From an uncultured Clostridia bacterium (GTDB taxonomy: Bacteria; Bacillota; Clostridia; Oscillospirales; Ruminococcaceae): 64,000 bases of DNA. Shown in pieces: positions 8,165 to 16,612 of this stretch. Below the pieces are notes generated by a model, which saw nothing but the letters and a program-made list of their open reading frames with translations, was not told the DNA's origin and ran no database searches. The DNA is taken from positions 40,396 through 104,395 of the forward strand of contig CAMMMX010000008.1 in the NCBI GenBank assembly GCA_946498095.1. Reading direction: 5' to 3'. How positions within the stretch are numbered: position 1 is the stretch's first letter; each line of letters begins with the position of its first letter. The position numbers and the translations under genes were made by a program.

Positions 8165-9022
8165 TTGGAAATTGTACTGGTCACTGGGCTGTCCGGCGCA
8201 GGCAAGTCAAGGACGGTCGACGTTTTGGAGGATATCGGATTTTATTGCGTAGACAATGTTCCGCCCAAGCTGATATCAAAATTCGCGGAGATTTGCGCCC
8301 AGAGCAGCGACAAGCTCAACCGTGTGGCGATTGTTACCGATGCGCGCGGCGGTACGCTTTTCAATGAGTTCCTGTCCAGCCTCAAGGAGATGAAGGAATG
8401 CGGCCAGAGCGTTAAGATTCTCTTCCTTGACGCAAACGACAGCGTGTTGATGAAGCGGTATAAGGAGACGAGGCGGAAACATCCGCTCCTGTCGCTGGCC
8501 AACGGCTCGGTTGAGAAAGCGATTGACATGGAACGTAGCATCATGCAGCCGGTGAGGGAACAGGCTGACTATTACATCGATACTTCGATGCTCTCCTCCT
8601 CGCAGCTTCGTCAGCGGGTTTCCAACCTGTTTGTCGCCAATTTGTCGGACACGATGGCGATCAATATCATGTCGTTCGGCTTTAAATACGGTATCCTGTC
8701 CGAGGCTGATCTGGTGTTTGACGTCCGCTGTCTGCCCAACCCCTTTTACATCGACGAGCTGCGCGAGCACAAGGGGACGGAGGCGGTCGTACAGGATTAT
8801 GTCCTGAGCTTTGAGCAGTCGCGAGTCCTACTGGATAAGCTGACGGATTTGGTTGAATTCCTGGTCCCTTTATATATCCAGGAGGGGAAAAGTCAGCTGG
8901 TGATTGGTTTTGGGTGCACCGGCGGAAAGCATCGATCGGTTACCTTTGCGGAAAAGCTGACGCAACGCCTGATTACAAAGGGGATTGTCGCAACCGTGAC
9001 GCATAGAGATATTCAGCGGTAA
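8165..9022 (+). CDS. rapZ: RapZ-type nucleotide-binding protein (RNase adapter family)
   Basis: A 285-residue RapZ/YvcJ protein: an N-terminal P-loop ATPase/GTPase (VTGLSGAGKS, residues ~5-14) with an aspartate loop YCVDNVPP, and a C-terminal domain with VDFRC-like FDVRCLPNPFY and the signature FGCTGGKHRSVTFAE. In Proteobacteria the protein senses glucosamine 6-phosphate and steers RNase E; in Firmicutes YvcJ affects competence and its direct role is less clear. The TTG at 8165 (MEIVLVTG) is preferred over the GTG pair at 8153/8156, because those bases form the ribosome site GGGTGGTGA. Starts 13 bases after murB. The usual gluconeogenesis factor yvcK between rapZ and whiA is absent here. Confidence 0.94.
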   Translation: MEIVLVTGLSGAGKSRTVDVLEDIGFYCVDNVPPKLISKFAEICAQSSDKLNRVAIVTDARGGTLFNEFLSSLKEMKECGQSVKILFLDANDSVLMKRYKETRRKHPLLSLANGSVEKAIDMERSIMQPVREQADYYIDTSMLSSSQLRQRVSNLFVANLSDTMAINIMSFGFKYGILSEADLVFDVRCLPNPFYIDELREHKGTEAVVQDYVLSFEQSRVLLDKLTDLVEFLVPLYIQEGKSQLVIGFGCTGGKHRSVTFAEKLTQRLITKGIVATVTHRDIQR

Positions 9023-9042
9023 GCCGCAGGAGGTGCGCTGCC

Positions 9043-9981
9043 TTGTCCTATTGTCATGAGATGAAAAAAGAGCTGTGCGGCCTGCTGCCTGCAGCGCCGC
9101 ATTGCCGTCGGGCGCTTTTGTACGGTATCCTGTTGTTTGCCAAACACCGACAGGATGGCGGTGTTCTGCTGAGGACGGAGAACGAGGAGGTATGCGTTTG
9201 CGTACGGCAGCTGCTGGATCTGCTGTTTGCAGGCAAGTATTCCTGTGAACAGGACATGACGCGGCGGCGCAACATGGACCCGCTCTATTCGCTGCTGGTG
9301 TGGGGTGGCGTGATGTGGGAGTTCACAACGGGGTATTTCACCAGTGTGGATCATATCGAGAGCTCATTCTTGGAAAAGCCATGCTGTTTGGCGGCTTTTC
9401 TGCGCGGCGTCTATCTCAGTTGTGGATCGATGAGCGATCCGAATAAGGATTATCACCTGGATTTCGCTGTGTTCCGTCAGAGTCTGTGTCAGGAGCTGGT
9501 CCGGGTGCTGGCACAGGCGGGATTTCCACCTAAGACGTCGGTTCGTAAGGGGAACAGCATTGTGTATTTTACCGAGTCAGGCGTCATGGAGGATTTTTTG
9601 ACCTTTATCGGAGCGGTGGGCGCGTCGCTTGAGTTGATGAATATCAAGATATACAAGGATGTCCGTAACAAAGTGAATCGGGTGACCAATTGTGAGACGG
9701 CGAATATTGAGAAAACGGTGGAAGCGTCGACGGCGCAAATTGAGGATATCCAGCTGTTGATGTCCCGTAGCGGTGTATGGGAATCGCTTCCGCAGCAGCT
9801 GAAAGAGCTTGCGCTGTTGCGGACAGAGAATCCGGAACTGTCGCTACGGGAGCTTGGTCAGCTGCTCAGCCCCCCGATTAGCCGGTCAGGCGTCAACCAC
9901 AGGTTGCAGCGGATCAAACAGGCGGCGGAGCAACTCCGTACCGCACAAGGGAAGGACAAGCGTGGAGAAACAGGTACGTAA
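9043..9981 (+). CDS. whiA: DNA-binding protein WhiA
   Basis: WhiA pairs an N-terminal domain related to LAGLIDADG homing endonucleases with a C-terminal helix-turn-helix. In Streptomyces it controls sporulation septation; in Bacillus it influences division and carbon metabolism. Of 312 residues, the first ~210 fit the endonuclease-like fold (CLAAFLRGVYLSCGSMSDP; YHLDFAVF), and the C-terminal DNA-binding part reads LSLRELGQLLSPPISRSGVNHRL. The TTG start follows GCAGGAGGTGCGCTGCC, an optimal spacing, and gives the expected MSYCHEMKKEL beginning. The last 20 bases overlap the start of dnaE. Confidence 0.94.
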   Translation: MSYCHEMKKELCGLLPAAPHCRRALLYGILLFAKHRQDGGVLLRTENEEVCVCVRQLLDLLFAGKYSCEQDMTRRRNMDPLYSLLVWGGVMWEFTTGYFTSVDHIESSFLEKPCCLAAFLRGVYLSCGSMSDPNKDYHLDFAVFRQSLCQELVRVLAQAGFPPKTSVRKGNSIVYFTESGVMEDFLTFIGAVGASLELMNIKIYKDVRNKVNRVTNCETANIEKTVEASTAQIEDIQLLMSRSGVWESLPQQLKELALLRTENPELSLRELGQLLSPPISRSGVNHRLQRIKQAAEQLRTAQGKDKRGETGT

Positions 9982-12900
9982 TATCGGTGCAGGGGATTTT
10001 GTCCACCTGCACGTGCATAGCGAATACAGCCTCCTTGATGGCGCCTGCCGGATCAAGGAGGCTGCGAAGTATGTCAAGAGCTTGGGGCAGACCGCGTTGG
10101 CGATCACGGATCACGGTAGTATGTGCGGCGTGATCGACTTCTACGAGGAATGCCTCAGGGAAGGGGTAAAGCCGATTATCGGCTGCGAGGTCTATGTCGC
10201 ACGGAGAAGTCGTTTTGACAAGGTGCATAAGGTGGATTCCAGCCCCTACCATCTCGTATTGCTGTGTGAAAATAACCAGGGGTATCAGAATTTGATACAG
10301 CTGGTGTCCAAGGCCTATATTGAAGGGTTTTATAATCGTCCTCGTGTCGACTTGGAACTGCTGGAACAGTATCACGAGGGCTTGATTGCGTCCTCCGCCT
10401 GTCTTGCAGGAGCCCTTCCCCGCCAGATTCTAGCGGGGGATTACCGCGGCGCTATGGAGGCGGCACTGGAGTACGACCGCATTTTTGGACGGGGGAATTT
10501 CTTCATTGAGTTGCAGAACCATTCTATTCCTGAGCAGCGCCAGGTGCTACCGGTACTGAAAAAGATTTCCGACGATACCGGCATACCGATGATTGCGACA
10601 AATGATGCTCATTACGTCCGTAAGGAGGACGCAAAGATGCAGCGCGTGTTGGTCTGTATCCAGACAAACCGGACTATTGATGATACCAATGGCTTAGAGT
10701 TTGCTACACAGGAGTTTTACCTGAAAAATAGCGAGGAAATGCGCCAATTATTCGAGGCGTACCCAGGCGCGTTAGAAAATACTGTCCGGATTGCTGAGCG
10801 CTGCAATGTCAGTTTTGAGTTTGGCGTGACCAAATTGCCGCGTTTCACAGCGCCCGACGGGGAGGATAACCTGCGTTATTTCACGCGCATTGCCAAGCAG
10901 GGGTTGGAGAAGAAATATGGCCCAAATCCACCGGCAGATATCCGCGAGCGCTTTGACTATGAGCTGGGCGTGATAGCCAAGATGGGATATGTGGACTACT
11001 TCCTCATCGTTCAGGATTATGTGAACTTTGCGCGAACGCACGATATTCCCGTTGGGCCGGGGAGAGGGTCGGGTGCGGGCAGCATCGTCGCTTATTGTGT
11101 GGGCATTACGCAGATCGATCCGATCCGCTATAACCTGCTGTTTGAAAGATTCCTAAACCCTGAGCGCGTCAGCATGCCTGACTTTGATATCGACTTTTGC
11201 TATGAAAAGCGCCAGCAGGTTATTGATTATGTAGTGGACAAGTACGGTAGCGACCACGTTGCGCAGATTATCACCTTCGGCACGATGGCGGCACGCGGAT
11301 CGATTCGCGATGTCGGTCGTGTACTAGGGATGCCTTATCAGACAGTGGACGCGGTCGCGAAAATGGTGCCGATGGCGCTGAATATGACGATTGAACGCGC
11401 GCTGAAGGAAAGCAAGGATCTGCGGGAGCTATTGCAGTCAGATGAGAGTGTGCGCGAGCTGATTGAGACGGCGCAAAAGCTGGAGGGGATGCCACGGCAT
11501 GCTTCCACCCATGCTGCCGGCGTCGTCATTACGCGAGACGCTGTCAGTTCTTATGTGCCGCTGCAAAAGAACGACGAGGCGATCGTCACGCAGTTCCCCT
11601 TCCCGACGCTGGAGCATCTGGGGCTGCTGAAAATGGACTTTTTGGGTCTGCGGAACCTGACTGTTATCAGTGACAGCGAACGGGCTATCCGTAAGAAGGA
11701 CCCTTCTTTTGACGTGTCGGCTATCCCGCTGGACGATAAGGACGTTTTTGAGATGTTGTCCAAAGGGCTTTCTAACGGCGTCTTCCAGTTTGAGTCAGGG
11801 GGGATGAAGCAGGTTTTATCCCAGCTCAAGCCGGACGGTATGGAGGATTTGATCGCGGTTATCTCGCTGTATCGCCCCGGACCGATGGATTCCATCCCGC
11901 TTTATATCCGAAACCGGCACCACCCGGAGTTGGTGACCTACAAGCATCCCCTTTTGGAGCCGATTCTGAAAGTAACCTACGGCTGTATTGTCTACCAGGA
12001 GCAGGTTATGCAAATTTGCCGTTCTCTTGCTGGTTATTCTTACGGGCGTTCCGATCTGGTTCGCCGTGCGATGGCCAAAAAGAAGGTCGATGTGATGGAG
12101 AAGGAGAGGGAATACTTTATCTATGGGAAAAAAGCGGAGGACGGCAGCGTGGAATGCGTCGGCGCGGTGGGCAATGGTGTCAGCCCAGAGATTGCCACAC
12201 AGATTTTCGACGAGATGAGTTCCTTTGCCTCCTATGCCTTCAATAAGTCCCATGCGGCCGCTTACGCCCTCCTGTCCTACCAGACGGCCTATCTTAAATG
12301 CCATTACCCCAAGGAATACATGGCGGCGTTGCTGACCAGCGTGCTGGACAATACGAATAAGATCATTGAATATCTGAACGAATGCGCGCATATTGGGATT
12401 GAGGTGCTCCCGCCGGATGTCAATTACAGCGGAGAGGGTTTCGCCGTCAGTGGAGAGCAGATTCGCTTTGGTTTGCTTGCCGTTAAGAACATCGGGCGAA
12501 GTTTTATCCGCAACATGGTAGCGGAACGAGAGGCCAACGGTCGCTTCCTTTCGCTGTACGATTTTTGTAAGCGGATGTACGGCAAGGAGATGAACAAGCG
12601 AACTCTGGAGGGACTTATCAAATGCGGCGGCCTGGACAGCTTGGGGCATACTCGCCGTCAGATGATGTTTTACTATGAGAAGGTCATGGACGCGATCGAG
12701 CAGGATAAGCGTGCGAACCTGGAGGGGCAGATGGATTTGTTCGGCACGCCAGCGGCGCAGGAGCATGCACAGTTTGAAATGCCGTCTGTCGAGGAGTACC
12801 GCTACCGCGACATGCTGGAGTTGGAGAAGGAATCGGTTGGGATGTACCTGTCTGGGCATCCGCTCAAGGATATGCAGCCCCTTATTGAAAGAATGCGGTA

Positions 12901-13480
12901 TACGACCATCTCGGACGCGATCGCGGAGGACAGCGTCCTGAAAGACGGCGATACGGTGACGGTAGTCGCTTTGATCCAGAGCAAGAAATTGCATGTTACC
13001 AAAAGTAACACCACCATGTCCTTTCTGACGATTGAGGATATGACAGGGACTATGGAGGCACTTGTGTTTCCTGCGGTTTATGACCGATTCCGTGCCATGC
13101 TGACAGAAGGACAGGCGCTTTTGCTCAAAGGTAAGCTTTCCGTCCGGGAGGAGGAGGATCCAAAACTCCTGGTGGATGAAGTTGCGCGGCCGGATGCTAC
13201 AGACGCGCAGACGTTTCTGCAAGGAGAAGATCCCGTCGCCCCGCCGGAGCAGGGAAAGCTGTATCTGCGGCTTTCCTCCCGGGAGGAGGGGAAGCTTCAG
13301 GACATCAAGAGACTGACCGCTTCCGCGCAGGGACAAGCACAGCTCATTTTATGCTTTACCGATCTTGGTAAGCGTTTCCGACCCAGCTGGTGCGCCGGCG
13401 TTCGGGCGGATCAAGAACTCCTGTACGCCTTACAGGGGGTAGTGGGGGAGGAAAACCTTGCTTGGAAGCCGGTCGGCTGA
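9962..13480 (+). CDS. dnaE: DNA polymerase III subunit alpha (DnaE)
   Basis: A 1172-residue replicative C-family polymerase. The N-terminal PHP domain begins at FVHLHVHSEYSLLDGACR. The palm carries GPGRGSGAGSIVAY and the catalytic aspartates in MPDFDIDFCYE, with the third in the EHLGLLKMDFLGL region. The fingers follow (YRPGPMD, then YQEQVMQI), then an HhH region and the C-terminal OB fold (LIQSKKLHVTKSNTTMSFLT, then IEDMTGTMEALVF). The GTG start is preferred because the ribosome site GGGAAGGA lies just before it within whiA. The gene overlaps whiA by 20 bases, implying coupled translation. In Firmicutes DnaE usually works beside PolC, which is not in this window. Confidence 0.97.
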   Translation: MEKQVRNIGAGDFVHLHVHSEYSLLDGACRIKEAAKYVKSLGQTALAITDHGSMCGVIDFYEECLREGVKPIIGCEVYVARRSRFDKVHKVDSSPYHLVLLCENNQGYQNLIQLVSKAYIEGFYNRPRVDLELLEQYHEGLIASSACLAGALPRQILAGDYRGAMEAALEYDRIFGRGNFFIELQNHSIPEQRQVLPVLKKISDDTGIPMIATNDAHYVRKEDAKMQRVLVCIQTNRTIDDTNGLEFATQEFYLKNSEEMRQLFEAYPGALENTVRIAERCNVSFEFGVTKLPRFTAPDGEDNLRYFTRIAKQGLEKKYGPNPPADIRERFDYELGVIAKMGYVDYFLIVQDYVNFARTHDIPVGPGRGSGAGSIVAYCVGITQIDPIRYNLLFERFLNPERVSMPDFDIDFCYEKRQQVIDYVVDKYGSDHVAQIITFGTMAARGSIRDVGRVLGMPYQTVDAVAKMVPMALNMTIERALKESKDLRELLQSDESVRELIETAQKLEGMPRHASTHAAGVVITRDAVSSYVPLQKNDEAIVTQFPFPTLEHLGLLKMDFLGLRNLTVISDSERAIRKKDPSFDVSAIPLDDKDVFEMLSKGLSNGVFQFESGGMKQVLSQLKPDGMEDLIAVISLYRPGPMDSIPLYIRNRHHPELVTYKHPLLEPILKVTYGCIVYQEQVMQICRSLAGYSYGRSDLVRRAMAKKKVDVMEKEREYFIYGKKAEDGSVECVGAVGNGVSPEIATQIFDEMSSFASYAFNKSHAAAYALLSYQTAYLKCHYPKEYMAALLTSVLDNTNKIIEYLNECAHIGIEVLPPDVNYSGEGFAVSGEQIRFGLLAVKNIGRSFIRNMVAEREANGRFLSLYDFCKRMYGKEMNKRTLEGLIKCGGLDSLGHTRRQMMFYYEKVMDAIEQDKRANLEGQMDLFGTPAAQEHAQFEMPSVEEYRYRDMLELEKESVGMYLSGHPLKDMQPLIERMRYTTISDAIAEDSVLKDGDTVTVVALIQSKKLHVTKSNTTMSFLTIEDMTGTMEALVFPAVYDRFRAMLTEGQALLLKGKLSVREEEDPKLLVDEVARPDATDAQTFLQGEDPVAPPEQGKLYLRLSSREEGKLQDIKRLTASAQGQAQLILCFTDLGKRFRPSWCAGVRADQELLYALQGVVGEENLAWKPVG

Positions 13481-13553
13481 GGAAGCGTTTGGTAGGCTGG
13501 GTGGAGATGTCTCTGTTCTCGGAAGGAAAGAGAAGCGTGCAGGCTGCAAATAC

Positions 13554-13582
13554 TTGACAAGCCGCTGGTCTGCGTGTACAAT
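13554..13582 (+). promoter_or_regulatory. promoter of pfkA
   Basis: TTGACA (13554-13559) and TACAAT (13577-13582), 17 bases apart, in the 209-base gap after dnaE. The resulting leader would be about 100 bases. pfkA can therefore be expressed independently of the upstream operon. Confidence 0.88.
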
Positions 13583-13689
13583 AGATCGTAGGAAATTATG
13601 TCTGTATGCGGGACCGCGAGGAGAGCTGTGTCAGGCATTTATGGCGTTCTTACGCTGTTTACAACAAAAAGAGAGTAGGAGAATTCGGC

Positions 13690-14649
13690 ATGAAGACAAT
13701 CGGTGTATTAACAAGCGGCGGTGACGCGCCCGGCATGAATGCTGCTATCCGTGCAGTGGTGCGCGCCGGTTTGAAGCAGGGGATGAAGGTCATTGGTATC
13801 CGGCGTGGCTACAGCGGGTTGATTCACGGGGACATGATCGAGATGAACGCAAGAAGTGTTTCCGATATCATCCAGCGAGGCGGTACTATGCTTTATACGG
13901 CGCGCTGCGACGAGTTCCGTTACGAAGAAGGCCTCCAAAAAGCCAAAAAGGTTTGCCAGGACGTCGGTATTGAGGGGATTGTCACCATCGGTGGAGACGG
14001 TTCCTTCCGTGGTGCTGCGGACCTTTCTGCGCGTGGTATCCCTTGCGTTGGCGTGCCCGGCACGATTGACAATGATATTACCAGTACGGAATACACCATT
14101 GGCTACGATACGGCGATGAACACCGCTGTTGAGATGGTCGACAAACTGCGCGATACGGCGCAGTCGCATGACCGTTGCAGTGTCGTAGAGGTAATGGGAC
14201 GCCGTGCAGGTCATATCGCGCTGAATACCGGTATTGCCTGCGGCGCTACCTTTATTTTGGTTCCGGAGGTTCCGTTCTCCATCGACGATATCGCCCAGAA
14301 GATGAAACAGTCGCAAAGTACTGGCAAGCAGCATTTTATTATCGTCGTAGCTGAAGGGGTCGGCAACGTATCGGAAATCGCCAAGGAGATTGAGGAAAAG
14401 ACCGGGATTGAGGCGCGTGCGTCGATACTCGGACATGTCCAGCGCGGTGGGACGCCTACTGTGCGTGACCGTGTCGTTGCGAGCGAAATGGGCTATTATG
14501 CAGTGGAGCTGCTGAGTAAAGGGATCGGTAACCGCGTTGTGTGTATGAAAGATAGTAAGATTGTGGATTATGACATTCAGGAAGCGCTTGGGATGAAAAA
14601 GAGCATTGATAAGCGTCTATATCAGATTGCGCTGGATATCAGCTTCTGA
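13690..14649 (+). CDS. pfkA: 6-phosphofructokinase
   Basis: ATP-dependent PFK, which makes fructose 1,6-bisphosphate, the committed step of glycolysis. The protein has 319 residues, as in B. subtilis. Motifs in order: GVLTSGGDAPGMNAAIRA (ATP and substrate), TIGGDGSFRGA (glycine of the ATP type), VPGTIDNDI (catalytic aspartates ~127/129), GYDTAMNTAVE, EVMGRRAGHIA and LGHVQRGGTPT. The glycine in GGDGS marks an ATP rather than pyrophosphate enzyme. The start used follows AGTAGGAGAATTCGGC; an in-frame upstream extension to 13606 lacks a ribosome site. It has its own promoter and terminator at the end of the hprK-dnaE run; pyk does not follow. Confidence 0.97.
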   Translation: MKTIGVLTSGGDAPGMNAAIRAVVRAGLKQGMKVIGIRRGYSGLIHGDMIEMNARSVSDIIQRGGTMLYTARCDEFRYEEGLQKAKKVCQDVGIEGIVTIGGDGSFRGAADLSARGIPCVGVPGTIDNDITSTEYTIGYDTAMNTAVEMVDKLRDTAQSHDRCSVVEVMGRRAGHIALNTGIACGATFILVPEVPFSIDDIAQKMKQSQSTGKQHFIIVVAEGVGNVSEIAKEIEEKTGIEARASILGHVQRGGTPTVRDRVVASEMGYYAVELLSKGIGNRVVCMKDSKIVDYDIQEALGMKKSIDKRLYQIALDISF

Positions 14650-14663
14650 CAGGAAAGCCTTTG

Positions 14664-14701
14664 AAAAGGGACTGCAACATCGCTTGCAGTCCCTTTTTTT
14701 G
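14664..14701 (+). terminator. Rho-independent terminator of pfkA
   Basis: AAAAGGGACTGCAA (14664-14677) pairs with TTGCAGTCCCTTTT (14684-14697) around a six-base loop and continues into a T run. The A tract on the left lets it work in either direction. Confidence 0.94.
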
Positions 14702-14721
14702 TTAATCAGCATTAGCGGAAC

Positions 14722-14743
14722 GAAAATCCCCGGCTAAGCCGGG
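14722..14743 (-). terminator. terminator of the minus-strand sugar locus
   Basis: Read on the minus strand, CCCGGC TTA GCCGGG (14729-14743) is followed by GATTTTCG, about 30 bases after the stop of the last Gfo/Idh/MocA gene. Short but GC-rich stem. Confidence 0.65.
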
Positions 14744-14774
14744 CCGTCATGACATCTGGTGCCTTTCGCTTCGT

Positions 14775-15908
14775 CTAGATCTTGACGTTTTGATCTACAT
14801 ATCGCTTTTGTTTCCGGAAATCGGGCATATCGACGACTTTGGAGCCATTCATCAGCGATAAGGCGGACAGCATGGCGATACTGCTCCATTCGCATGCCTC
14901 GTAGACGTCTACCGTTGGCGCTGCCTTGCCTTTGACGGCATTGATGAAGTCTTCAACGATAAAGAAGTCTCCGCCCCAGTGTCCAGCGCTACGCTGTTCT
15001 TCGGTGGCATGTTTGTAGCGTTCAGGCATGTACTCGTCCCAGAAGTCCTTGAGCGGACGCCAGGACGCGCTGTCGGTATCCTTATCCATGCCGGTAAGCC
15101 AGATTTTATGATCATCGCCCAACCCGCGGGGAGCTTCGTAGCAGCCTTTCGTTCCCTGCAGCGAATAATAGGACATATTATGCGGCCGTTCGGACAAGCA
15201 ATCCAACCGCAGCTTGACCATTTTTCCGCTTTCCATCTGGCACAGCGTAATCGTAGTGTCTTCCTGCCGGAAAGAGGGCTGCGTATGGTGTCCTGCACCC
15301 ATACAGCACAGAGACTTGACGCGATCTCCCTCAAACCATTTCATCACCGGGCCGGCGCTGTGGGTAGGATAGAACATGCCGCGCAGTCCGAGCTGCCAAT
15401 AGTTACGCCAGAGGTTGACGCCTCCGACATTTTTGTGTACAATGCTTTTAATATTGTGCAGATATTCCCCTTCTCCGAAATAAACATCACCGAAAACGCC
15501 GCCCCGCACCATATTCATGATCAGCTGGTTTTCTGGGATGTAAAAATAATTTTCCGCCATCATGTAGACCTTACCGCTATGTTCGACGGCCTCTACCAGC
15601 CAGTACATTTCGTCCATGGTCGTTCCGGCGGGGACCTCGCTCAGGACATGCTTCCCTGCATCCAATGCTGCCAACACCTGTTGAACGTGCAGCTGCATCG
15701 GTGTCGCAATAATGACCGCGTCGATATCGCTCGCGAGCATGTCCTCAAAAACGCGGTAGGTGTGCGAAATACCGTGTTTGCTTGCTTCCGCGGTCAGAAC
15801 ATCCTCGTCAATATCGCAAAATGCCTCTACCTGGACGTCTTCAATGCCGCGAAGACCTTGCAGGAAACAGATGCCACGTTTCCCTGCGATGCCAACTTTA
15901 ATTGCCAT
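14775..15908 (-). CDS. Gfo/Idh/MocA-family protein with EVP in place of EKP
   Basis: A 377-residue NAD(P)-dependent oxidoreductase-fold protein: N-terminal Rossmann domain (KVGIAGKRGICFLQGLRG, atypical glycine loop) and a C-terminal alpha/beta domain from about residue 130. Where most family members have the catalytic lysine in EKP, this one reads HVLSEVPAGTT, and the domain begins MAENYFYIPENQ then FGDVYFGEGEYLHN. That combination resembles the subgroup containing GH109-type NAD-dependent glycosidases more than simple sugar dehydrogenases. The ATG at 15908 follows GAAAGGAATGACGTAT. Last gene of the LacI-controlled locus. It may oxidise or hydrolyse a glycoside; the reaction is inference. Confidence 0.85.
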   Translation of the reverse strand: MAIKVGIAGKRGICFLQGLRGIEDVQVEAFCDIDEDVLTAEASKHGISHTYRVFEDMLASDIDAVIIATPMQLHVQQVLAALDAGKHVLSEVPAGTTMDEMYWLVEAVEHSGKVYMMAENYFYIPENQLIMNMVRGGVFGDVYFGEGEYLHNIKSIVHKNVGGVNLWRNYWQLGLRGMFYPTHSAGPVMKWFEGDRVKSLCCMGAGHHTQPSFRQEDTTITLCQMESGKMVKLRLDCLSERPHNMSYYSLQGTKGCYEAPRGLGDDHKIWLTGMDKDTDSASWRPLKDFWDEYMPERYKHATEEQRSAGHWGGDFFIVEDFINAVKGKAAPTVDVYEACEWSSIAMLSALSLMNGSKVVDMPDFRKQKRYVDQNVKI

Positions 15909-15965
15909 ATACGTCATTCCTTTCGTTCCCGTTTGATTGGAGACAGCCTTTACCGCCCCGAAATT

Positions 15966-16532
15966 TTACATCATAACAATTTTCTTTTGCTGTCTGTCTG
16001 CATCGTATACTTGCAGAATGTCTAAACCAATCGCATTGCCAACGCCCCTCCAGCGGTCCTCCATAGACTCGTCGGTCAGTACCGGCAGAAAACCAAGCGA
16101 CAGATAGGTTTTGATGGCTGGGATCCGTTCGTCGTCCGTGGTCAGAGTGACGCATTTACAGTCGCGCTGCGTAGCAAGCCAGCGCATGGGTTGCGCGCAT
16201 AGCTGCAAGGCCAACCCTTTTCCGCGGACGGACGGATCAAGCGCAACCATATGCAGGTACCCAAGGCCGTTACCCTTGTCAACACCGGTTGCGCTGCCGA
16301 CTGGCGTTCCCTCCGGCGAAAGCAGGTAAAAGATACTTTCCGGAACAATACCAGGATCGCCCAGCATCCATTCCTGAAAATTTTCCCTGCTCCATTCTTC
16401 GCCGGTAATACATGTCATCATGCGTGTCCACTGAGGCGTAAAAGAATCTCGGTGTGTGGTAAACTGATAACCTTCCGGTAGCGAGGGAGAGGGGAGTGTG
16501 CGTTTGCGCCACCACATTGTAAGCTGTTCCAT
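15966..16532 (-). CDS. GNAT-family N-acetyltransferase
   Basis: A 188-residue single-domain GNAT. The acetyl-CoA pyrophosphate loop appears as RGKGLALQLC (~120-129), preceded by YLHMVALDPSVR, the typical beta4-alpha3 junction. The family transfers acetyl from acetyl-CoA to an amine (protein N-terminus, amino sugar, antibiotic, polyamine). The acceptor here is unknown. It lies between the beta-galactosidase and the EVP-type Gfo protein, in the same direction and with short gaps (80 and 57 bases), so it may acetylate an amino sugar of that pathway; this is inference. GGAAGGATAG precedes the ATG. Confidence 0.85.
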   Translation of the reverse strand: MEQLTMWWRKRTLPSPSLPEGYQFTTHRDSFTPQWTRMMTCITGEEWSRENFQEWMLGDPGIVPESIFYLLSPEGTPVGSATGVDKGNGLGYLHMVALDPSVRGKGLALQLCAQPMRWLATQRDCKCVTLTTDDERIPAIKTYLSLGFLPVLTDESMEDRWRGVGNAIGLDILQVYDADRQQKKIVMM

Positions 16533-16612
16533 ATTGATGTCTATCCTTCCATATTAAAATTCTTTTTGAGAGCGGTTCAAGCCGGTATCATACTGCTAAA
16601 AGTCTCTATTGG

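Noticed and set aside
11816..13336. 506-codon minus-strand frame inside dnaE
   Set aside because: Antisense shadow of a clearly recognised polymerase gene.
13481..13690. N-terminal extension of pfkA to 13606
   Set aside because: The extension lacks a ribosome site, while ATG 13690 has AGTAGGAG and gives the standard PFK N-terminus.
14979..16025. 348-codon plus-strand frame opposite the EVP-type Gfo gene
   Set aside because: Shadow frame with no start signal or recognisable domain.
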